From Mycobacterium gastri (GTDB taxonomy: Bacteria > Actinomycetota > Actinomycetes > Mycobacteriales > Mycobacteriaceae): a stretch of 50,223 bases of DNA. Under the pieces are notes generated by a model. It was given only the letters and a program-made list of their open reading frames with translations, did not search any database and was not told the origin of the DNA. The position numbers and the translations under genes are program-made. Shown here piece after piece: positions 37,701-46,753 of the stretch (the stretch's first letter is position 1; every line of letters begins with the position of its first letter). Location of the stretch: assembly GCF_002102175.1 (NCBI RefSeq), contig NZ_LQOX01000097.1, positions 1 through 50,223 on the forward strand. The letters are read 5' to 3'.

Positions 37701-39366
37701 GCACCCGGCACCGGGGTACAGCGGCGACGAGGTGCTGCGCTGCGCCGTGCACGCCGCTCCCGCCACCAACGGTGGTCCGCAGCTGCACGCCACCGATGTC
37801 GCCATCGTCGAGGCGGCGACGTCCGGCGTGGCCGGCAACGGGGTCCCGCCGGATGCTCACCTGCCGTTCCGGTCGGGCAGGTCGTTTTCGGCCTCGGTGT
37901 CGGGCACCGAGCTGACCGTCAAAGGTGCGCCCGAGGTGGTGTTGGCCGCCTGCGGAGCCGACGGCCCCGCCATGGACCAGATGGTCGCCGGACTGGCCGC
38001 CGACGGGCTGCGGGTGATCGCGGTCGCGCGCCGTCAGCTCGACCCGCAGCAGGCCCGGTCGGTTCTCGACGACCCCGACGACATCGCGGGCTTCTGTCGC
38101 GACGGCCTGTCCCTGGTGGGCTTCCTCGGGCTTTCGGACACCCCACGCGGCCCGGCCGCCCAACTGCTCGCAGACCTGGACGAACGCGGGCTCGACGTAC
38201 GGCTGATCACCGGCGATCACCCGATCACCGCCGCGGCGATCGCGCAAGAACTGGGTATGCCGGTAACCACCGATCAGATCATCAGCGGTGCACAGTGGGA
38301 TGCCATGTCGCGCAAGGACCAGGAAAAGGCGGTGGCCGAGCGGACCATCTTCGCCCGGATGACCCCGGAGAACAAGGTGCAGATCGTGCAGACGCTGGAA
38401 CGCAGCGGGCGGGTCTGCGCGATGGTCGGCGACGGCTCCAACGACGCCGCCGCGATTCGGGCCGCCACCGTGGGGATCGGGGTGGTCTCGCACGGTAGTG
38501 ACCCCGCCCGGGTCGCCGCCGACATGGTGCTGATCGACGGCCGCATCGAATCGCTGCTTCCCGCCATCCTGGAGGGTCGCCAATTGTGGCAGCGGGTACA
38601 GGCGGCGGTGTCGGTGCTGCTGGGCGGCAACGCCGGCGAGGTGGCATTCGCCATCATCGGCAGCGCCATCAGCGGAACCTCGCCGTTGAACACCCGACAG
38701 CTGCTGCTGGTGAACATGCTGACCGACGCGTTGCCCGCCGCGGCGCTGGCGGTCAGCAAGCCCCGCGACTCGACCAGCCTGGACGCCCGCGGCCCGGATC
38801 AGCGCGCGCTGTGGCAGCCGGTGGGCGTTCGCGGGGCGACCACCGCTGCCGCGGCCACCGCGGCGTGGACGATGGCGAGGTTCACCGGCCTGCCGCGCCG
38901 CGCATCGACGGTGGGACTGGTCGCGCTGGTCGCGGCCCAGCTGGGCCAAACCCTGCTGGACTCGCATGACTGGCTGGTGGTGCTCACCGCGTTGGGCTCA
39001 CTGGCGGCGATGGGAACCCTGATCAGCATTCCCCTCGTCAGCCAGCTACTCGGTTGCACTCCGCTCGGCCCGGTCGGGTGGGCACAGGGCCTGGGGTCGG
39101 CCGCCGCCGCGACCGCCGCGATGGCCGTTCTGAACCGCATTCTGGACAATACGGATGCCGAACCGGATCCATCGGACCCGTCGGCACCCGAGCGGAGTGG
39201 GCCCCCGATACCCGACGAGGCGCCGGCTTCCGCTCCACGACCTCCACGAACCCCACACGCCACAGCAGCGCATAAAGCTCCCGCAACGGCACGCTCAGCA
39301 CCGCGGCTATCGACGAAACCAGCGGATCGGCCAGGGCGTCGGTCGTCGACATACTCCCGACGGTGA
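34723..39366 (+). CDS. ctpH: CtpH-type large P-type cation ATPase
   Basis: A 1547-residue P-type ATPase, close to the length I recall for M. tuberculosis CtpH and much longer than a standard P-ATPase. Residues about 1-640 are an extended N-terminal region with hydrophobic stretches. The catalytic part has TGES (Thr821-Ser824), the phosphorylation site DKTGT (Asp978), KGAPE, and GDGSND (1236-1241), followed by C-terminal membrane helices. The transported ion is unproven; related CtpF/CtpI/CtpH proteins resemble Ca2+-type pumps. The start is a TTG, 19 bases after the upstream gene. Near the N-terminus there is a four-residue repeat (FEAC). The last 70 residues are Pro/Ala/Ser rich and overlap an antisense open frame. 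Confidence 0.88.
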   Translation: MSIAKSITRSLPLRALATGIQATTALTVASVTTAADVAETLGKTAGSVTKAFFEACFEACFEACFEAGTAPLRDGAKAVSGELCRETLSRHCWRGADRAWIEVRGLGDDDELGRLVLESMRAHPGVASASLNYPLSRVVVGIDEPTTTLRELCRVVADTENRYRSTQDSYHRTPAASLPGDGVVLATRAVTLAANAAGLGLAISGRALRWPRLPISVLAGVVAFDYQPRLRGLLEDRIGAAATDTVMTLAVAAAETLTQAPASLSVGLVMQTLKAAESRAAARAWDYHEPLLARHADQPPIEPVRRPAPTVERAAGRFALIQAISAGLVGSSTRSLDMAATAALVATPKASRTAPEAFAAALGQGLADRHRVLPLRPEGLRRLSTVDAIVVDPRVLCTEKLRVARIAGAEQEELSAAWSRAQLLLEKNGLRPGWCPVPGISSATTGSGVRALFLPAHDPFAAAVVAEAHRTGAELVSVDDGSLGELRPAFDDIRPLPNGAPNGSIDDALAGAVADLQEAGRTVAVLSSIGGQAISSADVALGVLPPAAAAPTWHADMLLPDLAAAWRMMSAIPAAREARRRGIEISGGASALGALLMLPGVRGLGPGPVITGAAAGMLSGYLLARKIVGAQPPRPAAFHEWHAMSPEQVRKLLPSPDDPEQPAPEHPTLATRAIAGGIHTAQRGARLTVGPAQAVGQFLGAVRAELSDPLTPMLALGAAASAVLGSPVDAVMVGSVLTGNSVLAATQRLRAESRLNRLLALQVPPARKVLAGPGGQRVYRDVIAEQLQPGDVIEVRTHEVVPADARVIEEADVEVDESALTGESLSVTKQVEATPGADLAERRCMLYAGTTIVAGTAVAVVTAVGADTQARRAAELVSSGLSNVGLQYQLSQLTNRAWPVSMTGGAVVTGLGLLRRQGLRQAVASGIAVTVAAVPEGMPLVATLAQQASARRLTQFGALVRIPRSVEALGRVDMVCFDKTGTLSENRLRVAKVHPAPGYSGDEVLRCAVHAAPATNGGPQLHATDVAIVEAATSGVAGNGVPPDAHLPFRSGRSFSASVSGTELTVKGAPEVVLAACGADGPAMDQMVAGLAADGLRVIAVARRQLDPQQARSVLDDPDDIAGFCRDGLSLVGFLGLSDTPRGPAAQLLADLDERGLDVRLITGDHPITAAAIAQELGMPVTTDQIISGAQWDAMSRKDQEKAVAERTIFARMTPENKVQIVQTLERSGRVCAMVGDGSNDAAAIRAATVGIGVVSHGSDPARVAADMVLIDGRIESLLPAILEGRQLWQRVQAAVSVLLGGNAGEVAFAIIGSAISGTSPLNTRQLLLVNMLTDALPAAALAVSKPRDSTSLDARGPDQRALWQPVGVRGATTAAAATAAWTMARFTGLPRRASTVGLVALVAAQLGQTLLDSHDWLVVLTALGSLAAMGTLISIPLVSQLLGCTPLGPVGWAQGLGSAAAATAAMAVLNRILDNTDAEPDPSDPSAPERSGPPIPDEAPASAPRPPRTPHATAAHKAPATARSAPRLSTKPADRPGRRSSTYSRR
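34879..34926 (+). repeat. 12-base tandem repeat in the ctpH N-terminus
   Basis: Three perfect copies of TTCGAGGCGTGT (34879-34914) plus a diverged fourth encode FEACFEACFEACFEAG. The period is a multiple of three, so copy-number change would not shift the frame. Confidence 0.9.
39038..39352 (-). CDS. Doubtful antisense ORF opposite the ctpH 3' end
   Basis: A 104-residue open frame beginning MSTTDALADPLVSSIAAVLSVPLRELYALLWRVGFVEVVERKPAP. Its first 50 residues look more like a folded protein than the Pro-rich CtpH tail encoded opposite. A TAGGGT hexamer lies 13 bases upstream, and GGGAG sits too close to the ATG to be an ideal ribosome site. The remaining 50 residues are Arg/Pro-rich shadow sequence. 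Either this is a real overlapping gene or CtpH is the only product; I cannot decide. Confidence 0.3.
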   Translation of the reverse strand: MSTTDALADPLVSSIAAVLSVPLRELYALLWRVGFVEVVERKPAPRRVSGAHSARVPTGPMDPVRHPYCPECGSERPSRRSRRRPTPGPVPTRPGRAECNRVAG

Positions 39367-39412
39367 CCCTACGACACTGCTCGGCGGCAAACCCTTCGTT
39401 ACTGAAAGGCAA

Positions 39413-39691
39413 ATGATGGTAGAAAAGAAGGCTCGTCGCGGAACCTCGCAGCGCGAAGCCGTGAAGAAGATCAGAGAGGGCGAGACCTTCGTGGTGAATC
39501 TTCCGTTGGTAGGACAGCTAGAAGTGCCCCGGCCCGAGCAACTGGCCTACTACGGCGGTCTGGCCGCGCTGGCTGCCCTCGAACTCATCGACTGGCCGGT
39601 CGCTTTGGTGATCGCGACCGGACACATCCTGGCCACCAACCACCACAACCGGCTCCTCGAAGAGCTCGGTGAGGCGATGGAAGAGGCCTGA
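39413..39691 (+). CDS. Small membrane protein (Rv0424c-like)
   Basis: A 92-residue protein with a basic N-terminus (MMVEKKARRGTSQREAVKKIREG), a central part with VNLPLVGQLEVPRPEQLAYYGGLAALAALELIDWPVALVIATGHIL holding a hydrophobic stretch, and a short acidic C-terminus (EELGEAMEEA). It corresponds in length and position to M. tuberculosis Rv0424c, of unknown function. The next in-frame ATG at 39416 is equally possible as a start; GAAAGG lies just upstream. The WPV(A)L segment is reminiscent of the small protein upstream of ctpH (EWPILLAV), so the two may be related and may flank ctpH for a reason. Confidence 0.75.
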   Translation: MMVEKKARRGTSQREAVKKIREGETFVVNLPLVGQLEVPRPEQLAYYGGLAALAALELIDWPVALVIATGHILATNHHNRLLEELGEAMEEA

Positions 39692-39697
39692 CCGGGG

Positions 39698-39718
39698 CCT
39701 GAACAGGTCTCGTTCAGG
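39698..39718. terminator. Possible weak stem-loop after the small membrane protein
   Basis: CCTGAAC and GTTCAGG form a 7-base stem with a 7-base loop just after the stop at 39691. No U-tract follows. It may act as a mycobacterial non-canonical terminator or be chance. Confidence 0.3.
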
Positions 39719-40149
39719 GTGCCGCCGCATCGTCGAACCGCAGCACGACCCGGGTCCCGCCGGCAGTACGGACGGTGTCGACCCGGTCAGCGAGCCCGCT
39801 CATCAGGGTGAGCCCACGTCCGCGCCGCTGGCTGCGCAGGCTGGCCGAGGAATCACCCGCCCACCGGCCGGAGTCGCTGACCGTGGACCAATTGCTTTGC
39901 CAGCGCGCGCACTTTGGTATTGGTCTCCTGCGACCGCCACTGCAGGACACGGAAGGCCTGCTCGGCGCTGACCCGGTATACGAGCAAGTCCTGGACATGG
40001 GCGCGGTCGTCGGGATGTTTGTGCGACAGCAGCAGCTTCGTCGTCGGCACGACCGATCCGGGTTCGTAGCCGTGCATTCTGGCTACCTCATCGGACTCAT
40101 CGGACCACTCCCAGCGTTGGCCGACGAACCAGAACCGAAAACTGCCGAC
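39714..40149 (-). pseudogene. Decayed PAS-ANTAR gene fused to an anti-sigma HATPase fragment
   Basis: On the minus strand a frame from about 40149 reads VGSFRFWFVGQRWEWSDE, then MHGYEPGSVVPTTKLLLSHKHPDDRAHVQDLL, which is the start of a PAS domain of the kind found in mycobacterial PAS-ANTAR proteins. It jumps directly to VSAEQAFRVLQWRSQETNTKVRALAKQLV, the C-terminal half of an ANTAR RNA-binding domain, so the middle of both domains is deleted in frame. That frame stops at 39853. Another frame (39714 to about 39870) encodes RRGRGLTLMSGLADRVDTVRTAGGTRVVLRFD, the G-box end of an RsbW-type HATPase, without its N-box. The 5' end is cut at the thiC riboswitch. A short peptide could still be made from ATG 40077. 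Confidence 0.68.
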
Positions 40150-40210
40150 GCTCCAGACGCCCCTGCACAGCGGTGCCGCGCTGCGCTAGCGTGGGACAGA
40201 TCAACCAAAT

Positions 40211-41945
<1,735 letters not shown>

Positions 41946-41994
41946 TCGCAAGCGCGGCGCAGCCGGGCGCAGCGGGTCACCGCCATCCGGCACA

Positions 41995-42834
41995 GTGAAT
42001 TTCCCGCCTCCGGTGCTGCCTGTGCCTCCGCCGGGCACCACGCCGTCGCGCGTGCTGACCATCGCCGGATCGGACTCCGGGGGCGGTGCCGGCATCCAGG
42101 CCGATATGCGGACCATGGCGATGCTGGGCGTACACGCCTGCGTCGCCGTCACTGCCGTTACCGTGCAGAACACATTGGGAGTCAAAAGCTTTCACGAGGT
42201 CCCCGGCGATGTCGTGGCGGGTCAGATCGAGGCGGTGGTTTCCGATATCGGCGTCCAGGCCGCCAAGACCGGCATGCTGGCGTCGTCGCGCGTCATCGCC
42301 GCGGTGGCCGCCGCCTGGCGCCGCCTGGAATTGGGGGTACCGTTGGTCGTCGACCCGGTCTGCGCGTCCATGCACGGCGACCCACTGCTAGCCGCGTCGG
42401 ACCTGGATTCGCTTCGCGAGCAACTGTTTCCGTTGGCGACGCTGGTGACGCCGAATCTGGACGAGGTGCGCCTGCTGGTGGATATAGAGGTCGTCGACCC
42501 GGATTCGCAGCGCGCAGCCTGCAAGGCCCTGCGTGCGTTGGGTCCCCGGTGGGTATTGGTGAAGGGCGGGCACCTGCGATCGTCGGAGCGCAGCTGCGAC
42601 TTGCTCTCTGACGGGACCGACTTCTACGAATTCGATTCGGAGAGGATACCGACCAACAACGACCACGGCGGCGGCGATACCCTGGCCGCCGCGGTCGCTT
42701 GTGCGCTGGCGCACGGGTTCAGCGTGCCCGACGCGGTGGCCTTCGGGAAACGTTGGGTCACCGAATGTTTGCGCGCCGCTTATCCGTTGGGGGCCGGCCA
42801 TGGCCCGGTCTCTGCGTTGTTTCGGCTGTCATGA
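41995..42834 (+). CDS. thiD: Hydroxymethylpyrimidine/phosphomethylpyrimidine kinase ThiD
   Basis: A kinase of about 279 residues phosphorylating HMP and HMP-P in the pyrimidine branch of thiamine synthesis. It has VLTIAGSDSGGGAGIQADMRTM at the N-terminus (substrate loop), AAKTGMLASS, VDPVCASMHGD, the kinase core TPNLDE and the anion-hole motif HGGGDTLAAAVA. No ATG precedes the conserved region; GTG at 41995, 42013 or 42022 are possible starts, and 42022 gives a length nearer the M. tuberculosis protein. It lies about 50 bases after thiC and shares the riboswitch transcript. The stop overlaps the next ATG. Confidence 0.93.
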   Translation: MNFPPPVLPVPPPGTTPSRVLTIAGSDSGGGAGIQADMRTMAMLGVHACVAVTAVTVQNTLGVKSFHEVPGDVVAGQIEAVVSDIGVQAAKTGMLASSRVIAAVAAAWRRLELGVPLVVDPVCASMHGDPLLAASDLDSLREQLFPLATLVTPNLDEVRLLVDIEVVDPDSQRAACKALRALGPRWVLVKGGHLRSSERSCDLLSDGTDFYEFDSERIPTNNDHGGGDTLAAAVACALAHGFSVPDAVAFGKRWVTECLRAAYPLGAGHGPVSALFRLS

Positions 42835-43451
42835 ACCTCGACCGGATCGCGGGCATCGCACACCAGCCCGACGGCCCGGCAAGGGGTGTGGCGGTGTTGA
42901 CCCACGGTGCTGGCGGTGACCGGAATTCCCCACTGCTGCAACGTGTTTGCGACGAATGGGCGCGACACGGCTGGCTGGCGGTCCGATACAACCTGCCCTA
43001 CCGTCGTCGTCGCCCGAAAGGCCCACCGTCCGGCTCGGGCGACGCCGACCGTGCGGGCATCGTCGAAGCGATCGAGGTGGGCCGCGGGCTGGCCGGCGGC
43101 CCGCTGATCGCGGGCGGGCATTCCTACGGGGGCCGGCAAACCTCCATGGTAGTGGCCGCCGGCGCGGCGGCCGTTGACGTGCTGACGCTGTTCTCCTATC
43201 CGGTGCATCCGCCGGGTAAGCCGGAACGCCCCCGCACCGAACACCTCCCGGACATCACGGTGCCCACGGTGTTCACCCACGGCACCTCCGATCCGTTCGG
43301 CACCATCGCGGAACTGCGCGATGCCGCGGCGCTGATCCCCGCACCGACCGAAATCGTCGAGATCACCGGCGCGCGACACGATTTGGCGTCGAAGACCAAC
43401 GACGTCGCGGCGTTGGCGGTCGATGCGGCACTGCGGCTGTTAGCGGACTGA
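42831..43451 (+). CDS. Small alpha/beta hydrolase of the KANL3/Tex30 type (Rv0421c-like)
   Basis: A 206-residue single-domain hydrolase-like protein: AVLTHGAGGDRNSPLLQRVCDEWARHGWLAVRYNLPYRRR, nucleophile region GGHSYGGRQTSMV (elbow G-H-S-Y-G-G), THGTSDPFGTIAEL with the acid, and a C-terminal GARHDLA with the catalytic His. The natural substrate is unknown. Its ATG overlaps the thiD stop by four bases, placing it in the thiamine operon; a role in removing damaged intermediates is possible but is inference only. Confidence 0.83.
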   Translation: MNLDRIAGIAHQPDGPARGVAVLTHGAGGDRNSPLLQRVCDEWARHGWLAVRYNLPYRRRRPKGPPSGSGDADRAGIVEAIEVGRGLAGGPLIAGGHSYGGRQTSMVVAAGAAAVDVLTLFSYPVHPPGKPERPRTEHLPDITVPTVFTHGTSDPFGTIAELRDAAALIPAPTEIVEITGARHDLASKTNDVAALAVDAALRLLAD

Positions 43452-43536
43452 ATCTGAGTTAGGTTTGCGTTTCGCCTGGCCGGCGCGGCGGCCGCCTGAC
43501 GTCTACTTGCAAGATCCGGTGATCGGCCCGCCCCGG

Positions 43537-44823
43537 CTACCGGGTTTTCTGCTGCAGAACCGCGCTGCCATACCAGTGACAGGCGAGCAACGCGAGTTCT
43601 ATGTCGAGCCGGTCGGCGCCGATCTCCCGTCCTCGCCGGGCCACGGCGCGGCCCACGCGATACTTCACCGAGTTGAAGTGCAAATTGAGTTCCTCGGCGG
43701 CCACCTTGTAGCTGGAACCGCAACCCAGAAACACCCGCAACGTCTCCCGCAGCCGCGCGTCGTTCTCGTTGTCGCCGGCAAGGTCGCCAAGCACGGCGGC
43801 CACCCAGTCGCGGATGCCGGCCAAGTCGCCGCCCATACGCGCCACCACGGACAAGCCCGGATCATCCGCGGCGATCACCGTCGAGCCACGCCGCTCGCGA
43901 ATTATCGCGACGCCGCGGGCCTGCTGCGCCTCCCGGTGTGAACGGCGAAAGCCTTCCACACCGCCGGCAATCGTCCCAATCGCCACGCTCGGCGAGTCCG
44001 GTCTGGCCAGCGCGAAGCGGCGGACTTTTGAAACGGCATCGCTCACCGCGGCGCGATACGGCAGCCAGCCCCAGCCGGACATTTTGTCCGAGGCAACGAA
44101 GAGCGGGCTGGCATCGGCACCGGCGGCCTCACCCAGTTCGCGCAGAAATCGTTGCAGCCGACCAAGTTCGTCGCCATCGGTGTCCGCGTCCGGGTACCAC
44201 ATGGCGACCCCAAGGTGGTGCCACCGCAGCGGATAGCGGATCGACGTGGTCGCCGCATCGAGATCGACGCTCTTGTTCGCGTCCAGCACCTCTCGCACCC
44301 GTAGGCCGCGTAGGCTGTTCTGGTTCTCCAGCCACCGTTCGCGTTCGTCCTCGTAGACAGCGACGACTTGCTGCGACATCCAGTCGATGTACTCGAACAT
44401 CGCAGCACTCATCGCCTCGATCACCGCCACCCGCATCGCGTCGGGGACATCGATCGCATGTAATTCGGCGAAAATCAGCTCGTTCATCCGGCGCTGACCA
44501 AGTCGATAGGCGCGCACCAGCGCGTGGACGGGCACACCATGTTGGGCCAATCGGCGGGCATACTCCAGCGCTGCGGTGGGCGCCTCGACACGCTCGACCG
44601 CGATGTCGTAGCGCAACGCGTGCAACATCGTGTCGACGTTGCCCTCGATGCTGGCCCCGAGCAGTTCCATGATCCGTGGGTCGCGGCGCAAATCGGGAAT
44701 CTGACCCTCGAGTGCGCGATGAATCTCCGACGTCACGTCGGCCAACCGATCATGTAGTCGGATGGCGACCTCGGCGACATAACGGTTCACCCCGACATCG
44801 CTGTCCGGGTGCGATTTCTCCAC
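43537..44823 (-). CDS. PucR/CdaR-type transcriptional regulator
   Basis: A 428-residue regulator with an N-terminal sensory region (about 1-200, helical, with MLHALRYDIAVERVEAPTAALEYARRLAQHGVPVHALVRAYRLGQRRMNEL), a GGDEF-like middle part (about 230-330) and a C-terminal PucR-type helix-turn-helix (LRETLRVFLGCGSSYKVAAEELNLHFNSVKYRVGRAVARRGR, about 375-415). The start is fixed by TAACGT seven bases before GTG 44823 (leaderless); an upstream extension of the open frame to 45099 is a shadow of the divergent gene. It is divergent from the DUF3556/FAD oxidoreductase operon, which it probably controls. The ligand is unknown. Confidence 0.86.
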   Translation of the reverse strand: MEKSHPDSDVGVNRYVAEVAIRLHDRLADVTSEIHRALEGQIPDLRRDPRIMELLGASIEGNVDTMLHALRYDIAVERVEAPTAALEYARRLAQHGVPVHALVRAYRLGQRRMNELIFAELHAIDVPDAMRVAVIEAMSAAMFEYIDWMSQQVVAVYEDERERWLENQNSLRGLRVREVLDANKSVDLDAATTSIRYPLRWHHLGVAMWYPDADTDGDELGRLQRFLRELGEAAGADASPLFVASDKMSGWGWLPYRAAVSDAVSKVRRFALARPDSPSVAIGTIAGGVEGFRRSHREAQQARGVAIIRERRGSTVIAADDPGLSVVARMGGDLAGIRDWVAAVLGDLAGDNENDARLRETLRVFLGCGSSYKVAAEELNLHFNSVKYRVGRAVARRGREIGADRLDIELALLACHWYGSAVLQQKTR

Positions 44824-44830
44824 CTCAATG

Positions 44831-44836
44831 ACGTTA
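44831..44836 (-). promoter_or_regulatory. Leaderless -10 element of the PucR-type gene
   Basis: TAACGT on the minus strand, seven bases before GTG 44823. The divergent operon starts 140 bases away, so the gap 44824-44962 holds both promoters. Confidence 0.5.
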
Positions 44837-44962
44837 GACGCCGCGGTTGTCTTCGTGCGATAACACCGGGGCGCGGATTTGTCGATTCGCCACTGTGTGC
44901 CCACGCACACGACTCCTACCGTAGTCGCCACTCGCAGCCACAACCGGAGAAGGAGCGAAGAC

Positions 44963-46753
44963 ATGGGATTCACCAAACCGGATCTGCCCGCAGTCGATCC
45001 GGACGCGTTCTTGCTCAAGCCGCTGATGGAGCGGATACGCTTCCTTGCCACCGATTGGGGCGAAAACGGTTTCGGCGCACCGCGGATGGTGCACGTCATC
45101 TACATCGTGAAGCTGGTGGTGTTCTTCGCGATCGGCGGCATCACGGTGGCGACGGCGACGTCGGGGCTGCCGGCCTTCTGGCACGCCGCGGACTGGTGGA
45201 ATCAACCGGTCGTCTACCAGAAGGTCATCCTGTGGACGGTGCTGCTCGAGGCCATTGGCGTGGCCGGCTCCTGGGGGCCGTTGGCCGGCAAGGTCAAGCC
45301 GATGACCGGCGGCATCCTGTTCTGGGCCCGGCCGGGAACCATCCGGCTGCGCCCGTGGAAGTGGCTGCCGTTCACCAGGGGCGACCGGCGCAGCTGGTTT
45401 GACATCGCGCTCTACCTCGCGCTGCTGGCAAGCCTGGCCGTCCCGCTGCTGTTACCGGGCGTGCACCGCGATTCGCTCTCAAAGGCGTTGCCGGACAACA
45501 CATCCGGCCTGGTACTTCCCACCCTGCTGATCGCGCCGATCGCGCTGCTGGTGCTGATCGGTCTGCGGGACAAGACCATCTTCCTGGCCGCCCGCGGGGA
45601 GCAGTACCTGCCAGTCCTGGTCATCTTCGCCGTGCTGCCGTTCGTGAACATGATCGTCGCGCTGAAAATGGTCATCGTGGTGGTGTGGGTCGGTGCCGGC
45701 TTCTCGAAATTCGGCAAGCACTTCTCCAACGTCATTCCGCCGATGGTGAGCAATACGATATTCGCGCCCAAATGGGTGCGACGGGCCCACTACCGCGACT
45801 TCGGGCGCGACATGCGGCCGTCGCGGCTGGCGGACTTCATGGCACACGTCAATGGCACCACGGTCGAGATCATTGCTCCGCTGGTCCTGTTCTTCGCCAC
45901 CAACAAATGGGTGACGCTGGCTGCAGCACTGCTCATGGTGGGCTTCCACCTGTTCATCATCTCGACCTTCCCGCTGGCGGTGCCGCTGGAATGGAACGTG
46001 GTCTTCGGCTACACCACGATCTTCTTGTTCCTCGGCTTCCCGAACGCCAACGGATACGCCCCGTGGAACATGACGCCGCCTTGGCTGGCTCTGGTCATCG
46101 CCGCCGCGCTGCTGTTCTATCCGATCCTGGGCAACCTGCGACCGGACAAGGTGTCCTTCCTGCCTTCGATGCGGCAGTACGCCGGCAACTGGGCCTCCGC
46201 GGTGTGGGCGTTCGCGCCAGGTGCCGAGGCGAAGCTGGACCGGGTCACCCGGTCGACACGGAACCAGGTCGACCAGTTCGTCGCGTTCGGCTACGAGCCG
46301 GTGTGGGCGGAGATCACCTCTCAAAAGACGATCGCATGGCGCAGCATGCATAGCCAGGGCCGCGGCCTGTTCTCGCTGCTGTTGACCCACCTGCCCGACA
46401 TCGACACCCGCACCGTGCGGGAGGGTGAGTTCATCTGCAACTCCCTGATCGGCTTCAACTTCGGCGACGGCCACCTGCACAACGCAGACTTGATCCGGGC
46501 CGTGCAGCGTGAAGCCGTGTTCGAACCGGGCGAGTGCGTCATCGCCTGGGTGGAGTCGGAGGCCTTCGGCAGCGGCGTGCAGCATTACCAGTTGATCGAT
46601 GCCGCACTCGGGGTGATCGAGCGTGGCACCTGGAAGGTCGCCGATGCGGTCGCCGAACAGCCGTGGCTGCCCAACGGCCCGATCCCGACCGAGGTGACCT
46701 GGTCGCTGCGCGGCACGACGCCCACGCCCGCCCCGAAAGGCCAGCTGGCATGA
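44963..46753 (+). CDS. DUF3556 multi-spanning membrane protein
   Basis: A 596-residue membrane protein of the actinobacterial DUF3556 type, of unknown function. Residues about 1-390 have nine or ten hydrophobic segments, including YIVKLVVFFAIGGITVATATSGLPAF and VVIVVWVGAGFSKFGKHFSNVIPPMVSN. The C-terminal 190 residues are soluble (QVDQFVAFGYEPVWAEITSQKTIAWRSMHSQGRGLFSLLLTH ... NSLIGFNFGDGHLHN). The ATG at 44963 has AAGGAGCGAAG, a good ribosome binding site, so unlike many neighbours it is leadered. The stop overlaps the next ATG by four bases, so it works together with the FAD oxidoreductase, perhaps presenting or receiving a lipid-like substrate. Confidence 0.83.
   Translation: MGFTKPDLPAVDPDAFLLKPLMERIRFLATDWGENGFGAPRMVHVIYIVKLVVFFAIGGITVATATSGLPAFWHAADWWNQPVVYQKVILWTVLLEAIGVAGSWGPLAGKVKPMTGGILFWARPGTIRLRPWKWLPFTRGDRRSWFDIALYLALLASLAVPLLLPGVHRDSLSKALPDNTSGLVLPTLLIAPIALLVLIGLRDKTIFLAARGEQYLPVLVIFAVLPFVNMIVALKMVIVVVWVGAGFSKFGKHFSNVIPPMVSNTIFAPKWVRRAHYRDFGRDMRPSRLADFMAHVNGTTVEIIAPLVLFFATNKWVTLAAALLMVGFHLFIISTFPLAVPLEWNVVFGYTTIFLFLGFPNANGYAPWNMTPPWLALVIAAALLFYPILGNLRPDKVSFLPSMRQYAGNWASAVWAFAPGAEAKLDRVTRSTRNQVDQFVAFGYEPVWAEITSQKTIAWRSMHSQGRGLFSLLLTHLPDIDTRTVREGEFICNSLIGFNFGDGHLHNADLIRAVQREAVFEPGECVIAWVESEAFGSGVQHYQLIDAALGVIERGTWKVADAVAEQPWLPNGPIPTEVTWSLRGTTPTPAPKGQLA

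Noticed and set aside
36505..38967. 820-codon open frame opposite ctpH
   Set aside because: Antisense shadow; the product is His/Arg/Gly-rich without motifs, and the plus strand carries the P-type ATPase motifs.
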